From Leptospira ilyithenensis (GTDB lineage: Bacteria > Spirochaetota > Leptospiria > Leptospirales > Leptospiraceae), in contig NZ_RQHV01000045.1 of the NCBI RefSeq assembly GCF_004771005.1, forward strand, positions 1 through 64,000: a DNA stretch of 64,000 nucleotides, read 5' to 3'. Positions 1-9,090 of the stretch are shown one piece after another; the first letter of the stretch is position 1; each line of letters opens with the position of its first letter. The translations under genes and the position numbers were made by a program. A model generated the notes under the pieces. That model saw only the letters and a list, made by a program, of their open reading frames with translations. It made no database searches and had not been told where the DNA came from.

Positions 1-75
1 CGAAGATTGAAACGAAGAGCACGGTCGGTTAACAAAAGGAAGTTGGAAATTGGAAAAGATGCGAGACGCCCAAGG

Positions 76-735
76 TTACCCCAAGAGCCCATCCAGATGA
101 AATAAAAATGCGCCCGCAAACCTCAGTTTTTCCCTCTCCCAATCCCTTACCTTTCCCAAACCGGAGAGAGATACCATATTGCTAGCACTGATTCCGCAAG
201 GATTGATAAGTCGAAATGTAGAGAGATCATTCACCCCATTGAGAGCAAACCCAAAGCTTGTGAAATAAGACTTTGCGAACACACCGATCGAAACCATTTT
301 CTTTTCCGGAGAATCTGCCAGATAAAGTCCGGGGGCATCTCTGTTTTCCACGAGCTCCAAGTTCCAAATCTCAAGCACTGCGTTTCGGATGGAATAAGTC
401 ATCTTTTGCAGATAATCCCCCAAACGGATTTCTCTTTTTTTCAAATCAATATGAGGATAACCTACGATTTGGCCAGGTTCATGTGCCGTAAAGTCCCCAC
501 CTCTTTGGATGCGAATGAGCTCCACACCCATCCCGGCCAAACTCTCTTCCGTAACCAGTAGATTTTCCGCTTTCGCGCTTACCCCTCCTGTCAAAGATGG
601 ACTGTGTTCCAGAAACAAGACGGATTCCTTTCTCTCGTTTCTAGCAACTTCTTGGTAACTTAGATACCGACGATAAGAAATGGGCTTGGATAAATAAAAG
701 GACGGAAATTTGCTAGAATGGAGAAACTTTGTCAT
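76..735 (-). CDS. lipB: Octanoyl-ACP:protein N-octanoyltransferase LipB
   Basis: LipB moves octanoate from acyl carrier protein to lysines of lipoyl domains, the first step of endogenous lipoate synthesis in the cytosol. The 219-residue length is normal. Visible family blocks are EHSPSLTGG near residue 43, RGGDFTAHEPGQIVGYP from 78, Lys146 in KKMVSIGV and the catalytic Cys180 in NPCGIS. The usual His of the HGfALN block is replaced by Ser-Phe (TSFGFALN), a mild deviation. The start codon lies inside the first codons of the divergent gene at 718, so the two 5' ends overlap by 18 bases; a slightly later start for either gene is possible. Function is known from the family; identification is firm. 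Confidence 0.93.
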   Translation of the reverse strand: MTKFLHSSKFPSFYLSKPISYRRYLSYQEVARNERKESVLFLEHSPSLTGGVSAKAENLLVTEESLAGMGVELIRIQRGGDFTAHEPGQIVGYPHIDLKKREIRLGDYLQKMTYSIRNAVLEIWNLELVENRDAPGLYLADSPEKKMVSIGVFAKSYFTSFGFALNGVNDLSTFRLINPCGISASNMVSLSGLGKVRDWEREKLRFAGAFLFHLDGLLG

Positions 736-1254
736 GCGATACTTTGGATCCTAGAAAAATCTCCGAACGGACGCAACCGTTTGGATTTGGCGAAACTTCT
801 TTATTATTCCGATGGAGTTCATTTTCAAAAACATGCAACCATGATCACGACAGGGATCTATATCCATTTGGAAGATTCCCCTTACCCGGTCAAACTGAAC
901 GAAGCCCTTTTATTTCTTAAGGAAAAAGGCCATATTGACGCATCTCCCGTGATTTCCGCCAAAGGAATCCAGGGATTTTCCCTTCGTTTTTTGAAACCGA
1001 TCGACGGTCTAATCTTAAGCAGAGAAGAAAAAAGGGTCATGATGAAGGTCGTGGAAGCATTTCGCGGCAAAGTCGTGGATGAAAGCCGTCATTATCCTAA
1101 TTTATATGAAAATTACGTCGTCACACCATTATATGATTCCATCCCATTTGCAATAGAAAGGATCAATACCAAAATCCATGTGTTGGTTCAAAAAAGCCTT
1201 TTGCAGTTGTCGGGCAAAATGTTTAGGGTTTTATTTGAGAGGTCTCCGGAATGA
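718..1254 (+). CDS. Panacea (SocA-like) domain protein upstream of panD
   Basis: A 178-residue soluble protein. The N-terminal block [16 protein letters not shown] followed by a short helical region, and the C-terminal block [17 protein letters not shown], resemble the Panacea domain (DUF4065, SocA-like), found in antitoxins of type II toxin-antitoxin systems and in some phage proteins. No toxin gene lies next to it. Its stop codon overlaps the start of panD by four bases (ATGA), so the two are translationally coupled, and its own start overlaps the start of divergent lipB. A role linked to panD expression or to CoA supply is only an inference from this coupling. Domain assignment is by eye and moderate. 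Confidence 0.6.
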   Translation: MEKLCHAILWILEKSPNGRNRLDLAKLLYYSDGVHFQKHATMITTGIYIHLEDSPYPVKLNEALLFLKEKGHIDASPVISAKGIQGFSLRFLKPIDGLILSREEKRVMMKVVEAFRGKVVDESRHYPNLYENYVVTPLYDSIPFAIERINTKIHVLVQKSLLQLSGKMFRVLFERSPE

Positions 1255-1607
1255 TGATCACAGTTTGCAAAGCAAAAATCCATAGGGCAATCGTCACTGA
1301 GGCGGAATTGCACTATGAGGGAAGCCTAACAGTAGACCAGGATTTGATGGATCTTGCCGGAATGCGCCCGTACGAGCAGGTTTCCGTTGTAAACGTGAAC
1401 AACGGCGCCAGATTCGAAACCTACCTGATCGTCGGGGAAAGAGGGTCCGGGACGATTTGTTTGAACGGTGCTGCAGCCCGTTTGGGGATGAAAGGGGACA
1501 AAGTCATCATCATAACCTACGGTCAAATCGATGAAAAAGAGCTTTCCAAAGATTACAAACCGCAGATCGTTTTCGTAGATGAGAACAATCATCCGAAAAA
1601 AGCCTAA
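1251..1607 (+). CDS. panD: Aspartate 1-decarboxylase PanD
   Basis: PanD decarboxylates L-aspartate to beta-alanine for pantothenate and CoA synthesis. The 118-residue proenzyme has the YEGS self-cleavage site at Gly24-Ser25, where Ser25 becomes the pyruvoyl group, and Lys9 in CKAKIHR. The NGARFETY and [15 protein letters not shown] blocks follow the family order. It starts with tandem ATG codons, the first overlapping the stop of the upstream Panacea gene, so translation is probably coupled. No terminator with a clear hairpin was seen in the 65 bases before the next gene. Confidence 0.96.
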   Translation: MMITVCKAKIHRAIVTEAELHYEGSLTVDQDLMDLAGMRPYEQVSVVNVNNGARFETYLIVGERGSGTICLNGAAARLGMKGDKVIIITYGQIDEKELSKDYKPQIVFVDENNHPKKA

Positions 1608-1672
1608 TCTTTCCTAATCTTTTTAGCTTCTTTCTTCGATACTTAGTATATAATCCAATCGGTAGTCGGAAC

Positions 1673-2536
1673 ATGAAAAAACTTTTAATATTGATTTCCC
1701 TTTCTTTGGTCTTGGGCGCGATTTACGCTCAAGAAGCAGGCAATACTGGCAACCCAACCGGAACCGGTACACAAGTGGCCGGATCAAAAGACACTCCGGA
1801 TCTTTACCCTCTATCCATTTATGACCCGCGTATCAGATTAAAAAACGTATCGTTTGTTAGACGACATGCCGATACGGGAAAGGGAGAATTTTTGGATGTG
1901 CAAGTTGATCTCGAATCCCGTGTGATGGAAGACCAAACTTACGCAATCTATGTTCTCGCGGCATACGAAGGACCTAAGGTAAATGAGTCGGAAAGAAAAC
2001 TCATTCCTTATCCTAAGTGGAGAACGAACGACCCGCAAAAAGAAGACAAATTGCTCTATTTTACCAATGTAATGCCTACTCCCGTGACTGCGAAAGAAGT
2101 CTGGGGAGAGGAAGTTTATAATAAGAAAAAAGCCGACGTGGAAAGAATGCATTGGAAAGGTTTTGAAACAGAGATGCCGGAACCGACTTTCTCCGAAGTA
2201 GTGGACTATCTTTGCAAAAACAATTCAAAGGCTCTCCCCTTTACTCTGTTTGGTGAGACAGGACCTTCCACGGATAAAATCGTGATGTACAATTATATTG
2301 CACAAACTCCCGAAGAAAAAAAGAAACAAGTCCACGTAACACTTCCTAAACATACTTATACCATCTATAATAATAAGTATCAAGCTTCCATCTCAGCTCA
2401 CCACTACACTCAATACAGACCGAATTTCCTATCTTTCAATAAGGTAGCGGTTTTGATTTTCGACACGAAAAAGCAGACAAATAGTCTTCTATTTCGTAAG
2501 TTTTACGATATTAGCGATCTAAAAATCACTTTCTAA
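1673..2536 (+). CDS. Exported protein of unknown function
   Basis: A 287-residue protein with a clear type I signal peptide: basic MKK, a hydrophobic core to about residue 17 and a probable cleavage after IYA, leaving QEAGN at the mature end. There is no lipobox Cys. A Gly/Asn/Thr-rich linker (about 22-35) precedes a mostly beta-rich, charged domain containing no motif I recognise; CKNNSKALPF near residue 183 has the only obvious Cys of the mature part. The gene stands alone, with a strong terminator right after it. I do not recognise the family; a periplasmic or surface location is inferred from the signal peptide. Confidence 0.75.
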   Translation: MKKLLILISLSLVLGAIYAQEAGNTGNPTGTGTQVAGSKDTPDLYPLSIYDPRIRLKNVSFVRRHADTGKGEFLDVQVDLESRVMEDQTYAIYVLAAYEGPKVNESERKLIPYPKWRTNDPQKEDKLLYFTNVMPTPVTAKEVWGEEVYNKKKADVERMHWKGFETEMPEPTFSEVVDYLCKNNSKALPFTLFGETGPSTDKIVMYNYIAQTPEEKKKQVHVTLPKHTYTIYNNKYQASISAHHYTQYRPNFLSFNKVAVLIFDTKKQTNSLLFRKFYDISDLKITF

Positions 2537-2560
2537 AGATATTTCCGACTACGAATGGCA

Positions 2561-2591
2561 AAAACGAACCCAAAAAGGTTCGTTTTTTTTT
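2561..2591 (+). terminator. Rho-independent terminator after the exported-protein gene
   Basis: The arms AAAACGAACC and GGTTCGTTTT pair perfectly around a short A-rich loop and run into a tract of eight or more T. It ends the transcript of the gene at 1673-2536. Confidence 0.85.
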
Positions 2592-2635
2592 GCTTTAACA
2601 TCTCCGTCGTATTTCCATTCTAGCCCCGAGCTAAT

Positions 2636-3652
2636 ATGAAACCTTCCTATTCCGTAAGCGAACTCAAAAATCAAATTCCCGAATCAGCATTCCAACCTTC
2701 CCTGTTATTAAGTTTATTTTATTTCTTTTTCGATATAAGCGTTCTAGCTCTGCTTTATACGATAGCCTTCCACCTAAATAGTGTTTGGTTTCTCCCCTTC
2801 TTTTGGTTTGCTTCCGGTACGATGATGTGGGCCCTATTCGTAGTCGGACATGATTGCGGACACGGATCTTTCTCACATATCAGATGGTTGAATTTTTTAA
2901 TCGGACATCTCGCGCATACGCCAATACTCGTTCCATTTCACGGATGGAAAGTAAGCCATCGCACTCATCATAACAATACGGGAAATATCGATAAAGACGA
3001 AAGCTGGCATCCCTTGACCGAAGATCAGTATAAAAAGGCAGATCCTCTTACCAGATTTGCCCGTTTCAAACTTTTTTTGTTTGTTTTCCCTCTTTATCTT
3101 TTTGTTCGTTCTACAGGAAGAGACGGATCTCATTTTCATCCGAATAGCCCTCTCTTTCCGAATGGAGAAAGAAAGAACGCTGCCATTAGTACTGCTTGGA
3201 TTCTTCCTATGGTTTCCTTACTGGCTTGGGTCATTTGGCAGTACGGATTTTTATTTTTTATTACGTATTATTTCATTCCTTATACGATCTTTGTCGTTTG
3301 GCTTTCCCTAGTTACCTACCTCCACCATACAGATACTTCCCTTCCCTGGTACAGAGGAAACGATTGGAATTATGTGGATGGTGCCTTGTCTACCATGGAC
3401 AGGTCCTACGGTATTTTCGAATCCATTCACCACAACATCGGCACACATGTAGTTCATCATCTGTTCCCCACCATCCCCCACTACCGCCTCAAGCTTGCCA
3501 AACAAGGTTTAAAGGCGTATTTGGGAGAGGACTACAGAGAAATCAAAGAATCCGTCTGGACCTCCCTATTCAGAAGCATGAAGGAATGTATCGTGGTTCC
3601 CGAGGAAGGGACCAAAGTGTTTTACAAAAGACCGGATTCTATTCAAAATTAA
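2636..3652 (+). CDS. Membrane fatty acid desaturase (delta-12/omega-3 type)
   Basis: A di-iron membrane desaturase that introduces a double bond into acyl chains of membrane lipids, using O2 and electrons from ferredoxin or a similar donor. All three histidine boxes are present and correctly spaced: HDCGH (about 73-77), HRTHH (about 108-112) and HVVHH (about 271-275). Hydrophobic segments lie near residues 25-75, 140-155 and 185-225. Length (338 aa) and box spelling match the acyl-lipid delta-12/omega-3 group of cyanobacteria and plastids rather than acyl-CoA delta-9 enzymes; exact regiochemistry cannot be read from sequence. The 3' end overlaps the convergent lipoprotein gene by 14 bases. 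Confidence 0.9.
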   Translation: MKPSYSVSELKNQIPESAFQPSLLLSLFYFFFDISVLALLYTIAFHLNSVWFLPFFWFASGTMMWALFVVGHDCGHGSFSHIRWLNFLIGHLAHTPILVPFHGWKVSHRTHHNNTGNIDKDESWHPLTEDQYKKADPLTRFARFKLFLFVFPLYLFVRSTGRDGSHFHPNSPLFPNGERKNAAISTAWILPMVSLLAWVIWQYGFLFFITYYFIPYTIFVVWLSLVTYLHHTDTSLPWYRGNDWNYVDGALSTMDRSYGIFESIHHNIGTHVVHHLFPTIPHYRLKLAKQGLKAYLGEDYREIKESVWTSLFRSMKECIVVPEEGTKVFYKRPDSIQN

Positions 3653-4388
3653 TTTTTTCCAAGGGCAGGTTTACAATCTGCCCGGCCAACCGACAGTCCC
3701 TACGGTCTTCCGACAATTTTCCCTTTTCATAGAATGTGCATTTTGCGGACGATCCGTCCATGGCAGTGTCGTCGTATTGCCAGCCATCCAGAACGGATTC
3801 GTTTCCTATTAAAATCGTTTCCTCTTTCTTTAGAATTCCGCCGGCGTATCTGCTGAAAGAATAAGTCCTAAACCGTTTTTCTTTCTGATCTTCAATCTTT
3901 AAAAAGACCAAAACACTTTCCCATTTCCTTCTCATAATACTCCATTGCCAATGGCGGTCTACCGTATAACCAAGATTAGCGAATCTCATGGAAATGCGGG
4001 AAGGGTATTTATCAAACCAGTTGGTTTCCAAGTCCCAATCGGACGATCCGTTCGTTTTCATGGAAAATTGGATCAATTCTTTACGAAAATTCCATACACA
4101 TTGTATATCTTTTCCTTTCTCCTTTACTTCATTCAGTAATTCGAATTGCGGATAACCCAAAAAAGTTTTTTGTTTCGATTTCATTACATCGCACATAACT
4201 CTAGTTATATCCAATAGTTTTAAACGATCGTCATCATTTATGTCACTAAATTTTGAAAGTTCTTTAGATAATTCCACTACTTCTTTTTGCAGTGCACCTA
4301 GGACAATAGGATGTGAATGTTGTTCTTTTATAACCGGAGAAACACATGAATGAAAAATTAAAACAAGTATCAGGAAATTTTTTTTCAT
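3639..4388 (-). CDS. Putative lipoprotein of unknown function
   Basis: A 249-residue protein starting MKKNFLILVLIFHSC, with a lipobox-like HSC ending at Cys15, so probably a lipoprotein with a permissive spirochaete lipobox. The rest is hydrophilic and has no motif I can name; two Trp-rich stretches (WDLETNWFDKYP, RHWQWSIMRRKWE) lie in its middle. It faces the desaturase tail-to-tail with a 14-base overlap. The codon content is more AT-rich than its neighbours. Function unknown. Confidence 0.7.
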   Translation of the reverse strand: MKKNFLILVLIFHSCVSPVIKEQHSHPIVLGALQKEVVELSKELSKFSDINDDDRLKLLDITRVMCDVMKSKQKTFLGYPQFELLNEVKEKGKDIQCVWNFRKELIQFSMKTNGSSDWDLETNWFDKYPSRISMRFANLGYTVDRHWQWSIMRRKWESVLVFLKIEDQKEKRFRTYSFSRYAGGILKKEETILIGNESVLDGWQYDDTAMDGSSAKCTFYEKGKLSEDRRDCRLAGQIVNLPLEKINFE

Positions 4389-4469
4389 AATTACATTTTG
4401 TACGATAAAAAATTTAGAATCAATCTATTGTTAAAAAATAAAAATTTTCTTCATTAGGAAATTTTTTTA

Positions 4470-4497
4470 TTGTCAAAGTTTATTTTTGCAGTAATAT
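4470..4497 (+). promoter_or_regulatory. Sigma-70-like promoter for the TRL lipoprotein gene
   Basis: TTGTCA and TAATAT separated by 16 bases lie in a very AT-rich stretch, about 30 bases before the gene at 4527. An AAGGAG ribosome site at 4514-4519 is 7 bases from the ATG. The combination is the strongest expression signal I noticed in the window. Confidence 0.5.
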
Positions 4498-4526
4498 CAA
4501 TCTTCAAAATTCTAAGGAGAATTTGA

Positions 4527-4850
4527 ATGAAAAAATATATTGCATTAACAGCAGTTTTCGCAGTGGCAATCGCTATCGCATGTTCAGGCGGTGGTTACAA
4601 TGCTCCAAGTGGATCAATTCTACAAGACACAACACTTAACAAAGACATTTCTACTGCAGCAGCAGTTGGATCTAAGTCTGGTGAAGCTTGTACAGTTGGA
4701 TACCTTGGAATCATTGCTTCTGGCGATGCTTCTGTAAAAGCAGCAGCTGCAGCTGGTGGAATCAATAAAGTAAATGCTGTTGACTACAAAAACGACAACT
4801 TACTTGGTTCTTTGATTGCAAAAACTTGCACAATCGCTCGCGGAGACTAA
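4527..4850 (+). CDS. TRL-like family lipoprotein
   Basis: A 107-residue small lipoprotein. The signal peptide ends at Cys19 in AIAIAC. The mature part has the TRL (tRNA-associated locus) family pattern: GEACTVGYLGI, the small-residue stretch SGDASVKAAAAAGGI, then a Val-Asp and a closing CTIARGD. Two conserved Cys (in EAC and KTC) may form a disulfide. A good promoter, an ideal ribosome site and a strong terminator make it a single-gene, probably highly expressed unit. Two paralogues lie at 10883-11535. The biochemical role of TRL proteins is not established. Confidence 0.85.
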   Translation: MKKYIALTAVFAVAIAIACSGGGYNAPSGSILQDTTLNKDISTAAAVGSKSGEACTVGYLGIIASGDASVKAAAAAGGINKVNAVDYKNDNLLGSLIAKTCTIARGD

Positions 4851-4861
4851 TCAAAGCAGCA

Positions 4862-4895
4862 ATTATGGCTCTGGAAACAGAGCCATAATCTTTTT
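4862..4895 (+). terminator. Rho-independent terminator after the TRL gene
   Basis: An 11-bp perfect stem, ATTATGGCTCT with AGAGCCATAAT, closes a six-base loop and is followed by C and five T. It isolates the TRL gene from the operon beginning at 4958. Confidence 0.9.
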
Positions 4896-4957
4896 CTTCT
4901 CTCATCTTTTTTATAATTCACATCTGAAAAAACAAAACTCCTAGCGAGCCCAAACTC

Positions 4958-6181
4958 ATGTTTTATCGTTTTCTTTCTTTTTTTTTATTCCTACTTATGT
5001 CGTTTCCTTTTTCCCTTCCTGCCCAAAACAAAGAAGATTGGAAAATCAAAGCCGAATCCGGATTACTTCAATTACTTAAATCCGAAAAAGACAAGGATCT
5101 CTCTCCTGTCAGAATCCAATTATGGACTGTTTCTCCGGGAGTAACCGTCACTACTGCCTTTGGCCATGCTGCCCTTCGGATCTTTCAAGGAACCGAATTC
5201 GGAGATAAAGATTATTATCTGGACTTCGGCGTATATGACCCTTCTCCGGGATTCTTATGGCGTTTTCTCAAAGGAGATGCGGCATTTTTCGTAAATGTAA
5301 TTCCAACGGGTTCCGCTTACGAAACCTGGGACCAATCGGGAAGAGGAATCACAGCAACAGAGCTGCAATTAAACAATGACCAAAAACACAAATTATTTGT
5401 AGAGATCCTCAAAACCTATGAGATCAACAGCAAAGGTTATACTTACGAAAATTTTACAAACAATTGTGTGACTTTTCTAAGAGAAATCATTTCGAACGGG
5501 CTCGGGACACCGCTTGAACTGAAAGAGATAGAAGAAGGAAAAGATACCTGGAGAGAACGAGTCTACCCTTATTCTAATACTCTAATTTGGTTGAACGTCA
5601 ACGAGACTTTGTTATTTGACCATGATACGGATAAAAAAAGGGATCCCCATGAACTCATTTATCTTCCCGATGATCTTTTGAAATCCGTTCAGCAGACTTC
5701 CATACCGCAAGAAACAAAACAAATCCTAAAGGACAGATGGCAAAGAGAAGGAAAAAGTTCGGCCGTTTGGATGATATTTTATCTAAGTATTTTACTCTTT
5801 TCCTTTCCTGCAAAATTTTTACAGTTATTCGAAAGAATCTCTGAGATACTGTATGGGTTTGTGGCAGGATTTGGCGGCACTCTGGTCACTTTGGTGTATC
5901 TATTTACTTCCTTTAGTTTTATGAATGAAACGATTGCATGGCTTGCTATAAGCCCGATTGATTTTTTCGTTTGGAAAAAATACGAAAATTATAAAAACAA
6001 AAAACTGTATTTTTATCTTTTGGGTATCAGACTGCTGATGTTATTTGTTGCCTTGGTTCTTAAATTCACTTTTTACAAACAAACCCTGGGCAACCTTTTG
6101 TTTCTATCTTCCTTCTTTTACCTTTGCCTCCTCTACAAAAAACGCAATGAGTTCCAATCCCTATTTTTAAATCAAAAATGA
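4958..6181 (+). CDS. DUF4105 domain membrane protein
   Basis: A 407-residue protein with a signal peptide ending near LPAQ and a DUF4105 domain at roughly 45-240. The family's conserved blocks are present: TAFGHAALRIF near residue 67 and YTYENFTNNCVTFLR near 160, which supply a His and a Cys in the pattern of papain-like (NlpC/LapG-like) thiol enzymes; hydrolase activity of DUF4105 is an inference. The C-terminal 140 residues hold about four transmembrane helices, so the domain should face the periplasm and be membrane-anchored. It starts a four-gene operon; its stop overlaps the next start by four bases. Confidence 0.82.
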   Translation: MFYRFLSFFLFLLMSFPFSLPAQNKEDWKIKAESGLLQLLKSEKDKDLSPVRIQLWTVSPGVTVTTAFGHAALRIFQGTEFGDKDYYLDFGVYDPSPGFLWRFLKGDAAFFVNVIPTGSAYETWDQSGRGITATELQLNNDQKHKLFVEILKTYEINSKGYTYENFTNNCVTFLREIISNGLGTPLELKEIEEGKDTWRERVYPYSNTLIWLNVNETLLFDHDTDKKRDPHELIYLPDDLLKSVQQTSIPQETKQILKDRWQREGKSSAVWMIFYLSILLFSFPAKFLQLFERISEILYGFVAGFGGTLVTLVYLFTSFSFMNETIAWLAISPIDFFVWKKYENYKNKKLYFYLLGIRLLMLFVALVLKFTFYKQTLGNLLFLSSFFYLCLLYKKRNEFQSLFLNQK

Positions 6182-7272
6182 AATATTTCAAAACAATATT
6201 AATCTTTTCCGCAGGTATATCCGTTTTCTTCTGTCATGTGGACCGCAAACTGGAACTACCTCCTGAAACAAACAAAGTAGTCCAATGTATAACAAATCTA
6301 TACGGTATCAGCAACCTTTGCGATGATGAAAAAGAATATCTGGACTGGGCAAAAGCACAAAAACAATACAAGTCTCTAAAAGATCTTACCAAAGACGAGC
6401 TACAACGCCTAACAAGAGAGACACTGGACGTTGATAAAACTTCAGCGCTTTTCTATCTTAGATCTTTCGAAGAACCATTGAACAAAAAATTCATAGGTTA
6501 TCTTGATAAAAAAGAAAAAGTAATAGAAAAGAAATTACCAAACTATACCAAAAAAAATATACTTTTGGCAATGGTTCCGGGGATGTTTTATAAAGACAAT
6601 CCTACTGTCGGTGCCGATGGAAAAGCTCTCCGAGATATGGCGGCAGGTCTCGGACTCAAAGAAGATGTCATCCCGGTAGATCAAACCGGAACCGTAGATG
6701 AAAATGCAAAAGTTATTTGTGATTACGTTAAAAATAGAACCGATGTGAACGGTATTATATTTGCTTCCGTTTCCAAAGGAAGCGGCGATTTGAAAAAAGC
6801 GATCCAACTTTGCGGCGGGGAAGATTATTTCAAAAAAGCGAAAGGCTGGTACAATATCGGAGGCTTGAACAAGGGAACAATGTTAGTGGACGGCATTGAG
6901 GATAACTGGCGTTATAGATGGGAAGCCAGATCTTATTTTTTTTGGAAAGGATACAATTACGACGGGTTTCTTTCCATGGGCTCGGGAAAAGAAAGACCTC
7001 TTGACTTTGATTTAAAAGTTCCCAAACACCTTCTTCTCATCAATGTGATCGCAGTTCCCCAATTTCGACAAGTCACCAAACGCGCGAAACCTTTCTACGA
7101 ATACCTGATCCAATACGGCCCCAATGACGGAATGACCTTACTCGCAGACAGTTATGTTGAAGGTGCCATCACATACCCATCCTTTAGAAACGACCATTAT
7201 TTTCAATGGCCCATTTATGAGAACAGGCTAAGAGCTTTCTTTACTTATATCGTGGAGACACAGTTCCCTTAA
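6178..7272 (+). CDS. Lipoprotein with an alpha/beta-hydrolase-like fold
   Basis: A 364-residue protein with a signal sequence ending at a lipobox-like VFFC (Cys19), so probably anchored to a membrane. After residue 120 it looks like an alpha/beta hydrolase: strand NILLAMVPG, a nucleophile-elbow candidate SVSKG near residue 198 (small-x-Ser-x-Gly), an acid candidate in NDGMTLLADS and a late His in RNDHYFQWP. These are my reading of the order and spacing, not a recognised subfamily. It overlaps the DUF4105 gene by 4 bases and shares TAATG with the FAD oxidoreductase gene, so all are co-translated. The substrate could be an ester lipid; this is inference. Confidence 0.6.
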   Translation: MKYFKTILIFSAGISVFFCHVDRKLELPPETNKVVQCITNLYGISNLCDDEKEYLDWAKAQKQYKSLKDLTKDELQRLTRETLDVDKTSALFYLRSFEEPLNKKFIGYLDKKEKVIEKKLPNYTKKNILLAMVPGMFYKDNPTVGADGKALRDMAAGLGLKEDVIPVDQTGTVDENAKVICDYVKNRTDVNGIIFASVSKGSGDLKKAIQLCGGEDYFKKAKGWYNIGGLNKGTMLVDGIEDNWRYRWEARSYFFWKGYNYDGFLSMGSGKERPLDFDLKVPKHLLLINVIAVPQFRQVTKRAKPFYEYLIQYGPNDGMTLLADSYVEGAITYPSFRNDHYFQWPIYENRLRAFFTYIVETQFP

Positions 7273-9089
7273 TGAATCTATCCAGAAAAGAATTATTTCT
7301 CAAAAGTTTAAAATACGGCGGAAGTGGTATCGGCTTATCCGTGCTTGGTGGACTGGGGTATTCGTTTTTTGCAAACGGAAAATACAAGATGGATTTTCCT
7401 GAAGTTCCCGGAAACAAAGTCAGTCTTTCTCCCAACGGAAAGACAGTTCTGATTTTGGGGGCTGGACTCGCAGGACTCCAAGCAGGTTGCGAATTGGCCG
7501 ACCGGGGGTTCAAAGTCACGCTGCTTGAAAAGTCAGCATTCCCGGGTGGTAAGTTGAAATCTTGGAAAGACAAACATTTTGCAAAAAAAATATTTCAAAA
7601 CCAGCCTTATACCCGCGAACACGGATTACATGGTATCTGGGGATTTTATAAAAACCTGAGAGAATTCATCGGTCGCCACGGTTTTCCCATCAACAAAATG
7701 CAAGACCATGATAGCTTTTATTACTTCGTATCTTCGCAAGGAACACAAAGCAAGATCCAAACTCCTACATGGCCGGTTCCCTTTGACAGACTTCAAATGC
7801 TTTCCAGCGGGATCTACATTCCATCCCTAGAAGACGTAAGAAAGCCGGCTCCTAACCAGATTTATGCGCTAAAAGCGGCATCCAAACTATGGGGATTCAA
7901 TTATCTGAATCCGGATGAGAGAAACTATTTGGATAGTCTCAGTTTCTACGACTGGGCGAAAAAAGTCGGAGTGAACGAACAATATATAAAACATTATTTC
8001 GAAGGACTGGCCGAAATGGGTTTTTTTATGTCTACGAAAGAATGTTCGGCACTTGCCATTGCCAACTTTCTAAAGTTAGGTTGTTTACCGTCCGATTCGA
8101 GGGTGGATTATTACAAATGGCCGCCTGACGAAACTTTTATAAACCCGATGGTGGATTATATCCGAAGCAAAGGCGGAGAGGTTCATTTCGGAACGGAAGT
8201 TACCTCTGTCTTCGTCGAAAATAACCGGGTCACCAAAGTGGAAACAAACACTCAATATCCGAAAGGCAAAGTGAAACGATGCCGTGTATGCGGAAATATC
8301 ATGGGCGCAGGCCATGTAGATCATTGTCCGTTCTGCGGAGCACACGCGTCCATGCTTGAAATTTTAACTCCAGTCAACTCCCCCATCAAATCCTATACTG
8401 CCGATCATATCATCACTGCGATGGATTTGCCCGGAGTCAAAAAATTTATTACGACGAATTCTCTCGACAAACATGCGTATTTCGGCAAAGTCAAAAAACT
8501 TTCCACTGCAACAATATTATGCGTCAATTTGATGTATGAAAATTCAGATGCCTGGGAAAAACGTTTTCCTGAGAAAAGTTTTTGGAATGCCCATGATTTT
8601 TTCCCAACCGGTTACAAGGTGCTTGGGTTTACATCCAATTGGTCTTCCCGCCAGATCCCCGAACTGAAAGAAAAACGTGTCGATCTGATTGAAGTACAGG
8701 TTGCAAAATGGCAACAGTTCAACGGAGTCTCTCACGCAGATATCGCAAAGAAAGTTCACGAAGAACTTAAACTCGTTGTGCCGGATCTTCCCGATTACTC
8801 CGAGTTCTATATCAACCGTTGGGATACGTACACAGGTTGCAGACCAGGTGATGAAAAAAATCGTCCTGAGATTCAATCTCCGGTAAACAATCTGTATTTT
8901 ATAGGGGATTGGGTTTTTGTTCCTCACCATTGCGTGTTTATGGAAAAAACGAATGTAACTGCAAAGATGGTTACCAATTTGATTTTGGAAAAGGAAAAAA
9001 TAACGGAAGGTCAGATTGAAATTTTAAAATCAGGAACACCTGATTGGCCGGTAGACGTTCTTTCCCTATTTACCACTGTAAAGGCATGA
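7272..9089 (+). CDS. FAD-dependent oxidoreductase (phytoene-desaturase-like) with zinc-ribbon insertion
   Basis: A 605-residue flavoprotein of the NAD(P)-binding-like/amine oxidase/carotenoid desaturase group. The Rossmann dinucleotide motif VLILGAGLAGLQAG begins near residue 58, and the C-terminal FAD-contact block is VNNLYFIGDWVFVPHHC near 538. The N-terminus, SRKELFLKSLKYGG plus a hydrophobic segment, resembles a weak Tat signal or a membrane anchor. An unusual insertion near 336-355 carries two CxxC pairs (CRVCG and CPFCG, with a His between), like a rubredoxin or zinc ribbon. It sits between a lipoprotein hydrolase and a steroid-reductase-like enzyme in one operon, which argues for a lipid or isoprenoid substrate. 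The exact reaction is unknown. Confidence 0.8.
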   Translation: MNLSRKELFLKSLKYGGSGIGLSVLGGLGYSFFANGKYKMDFPEVPGNKVSLSPNGKTVLILGAGLAGLQAGCELADRGFKVTLLEKSAFPGGKLKSWKDKHFAKKIFQNQPYTREHGLHGIWGFYKNLREFIGRHGFPINKMQDHDSFYYFVSSQGTQSKIQTPTWPVPFDRLQMLSSGIYIPSLEDVRKPAPNQIYALKAASKLWGFNYLNPDERNYLDSLSFYDWAKKVGVNEQYIKHYFEGLAEMGFFMSTKECSALAIANFLKLGCLPSDSRVDYYKWPPDETFINPMVDYIRSKGGEVHFGTEVTSVFVENNRVTKVETNTQYPKGKVKRCRVCGNIMGAGHVDHCPFCGAHASMLEILTPVNSPIKSYTADHIITAMDLPGVKKFITTNSLDKHAYFGKVKKLSTATILCVNLMYENSDAWEKRFPEKSFWNAHDFFPTGYKVLGFTSNWSSRQIPELKEKRVDLIEVQVAKWQQFNGVSHADIAKKVHEELKLVVPDLPDYSEFYINRWDTYTGCRPGDEKNRPEIQSPVNNLYFIGDWVFVPHHCVFMEKTNVTAKMVTNLILEKEKITEGQIEILKSGTPDWPVDVLSLFTTVKA

Positions 9090-9090
9090 T

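Noticed and set aside
1..75. Possible gene fragment at the left edge.
   Set aside because: The 75 bases have no frame with a recognisable pattern; nothing can be supported.
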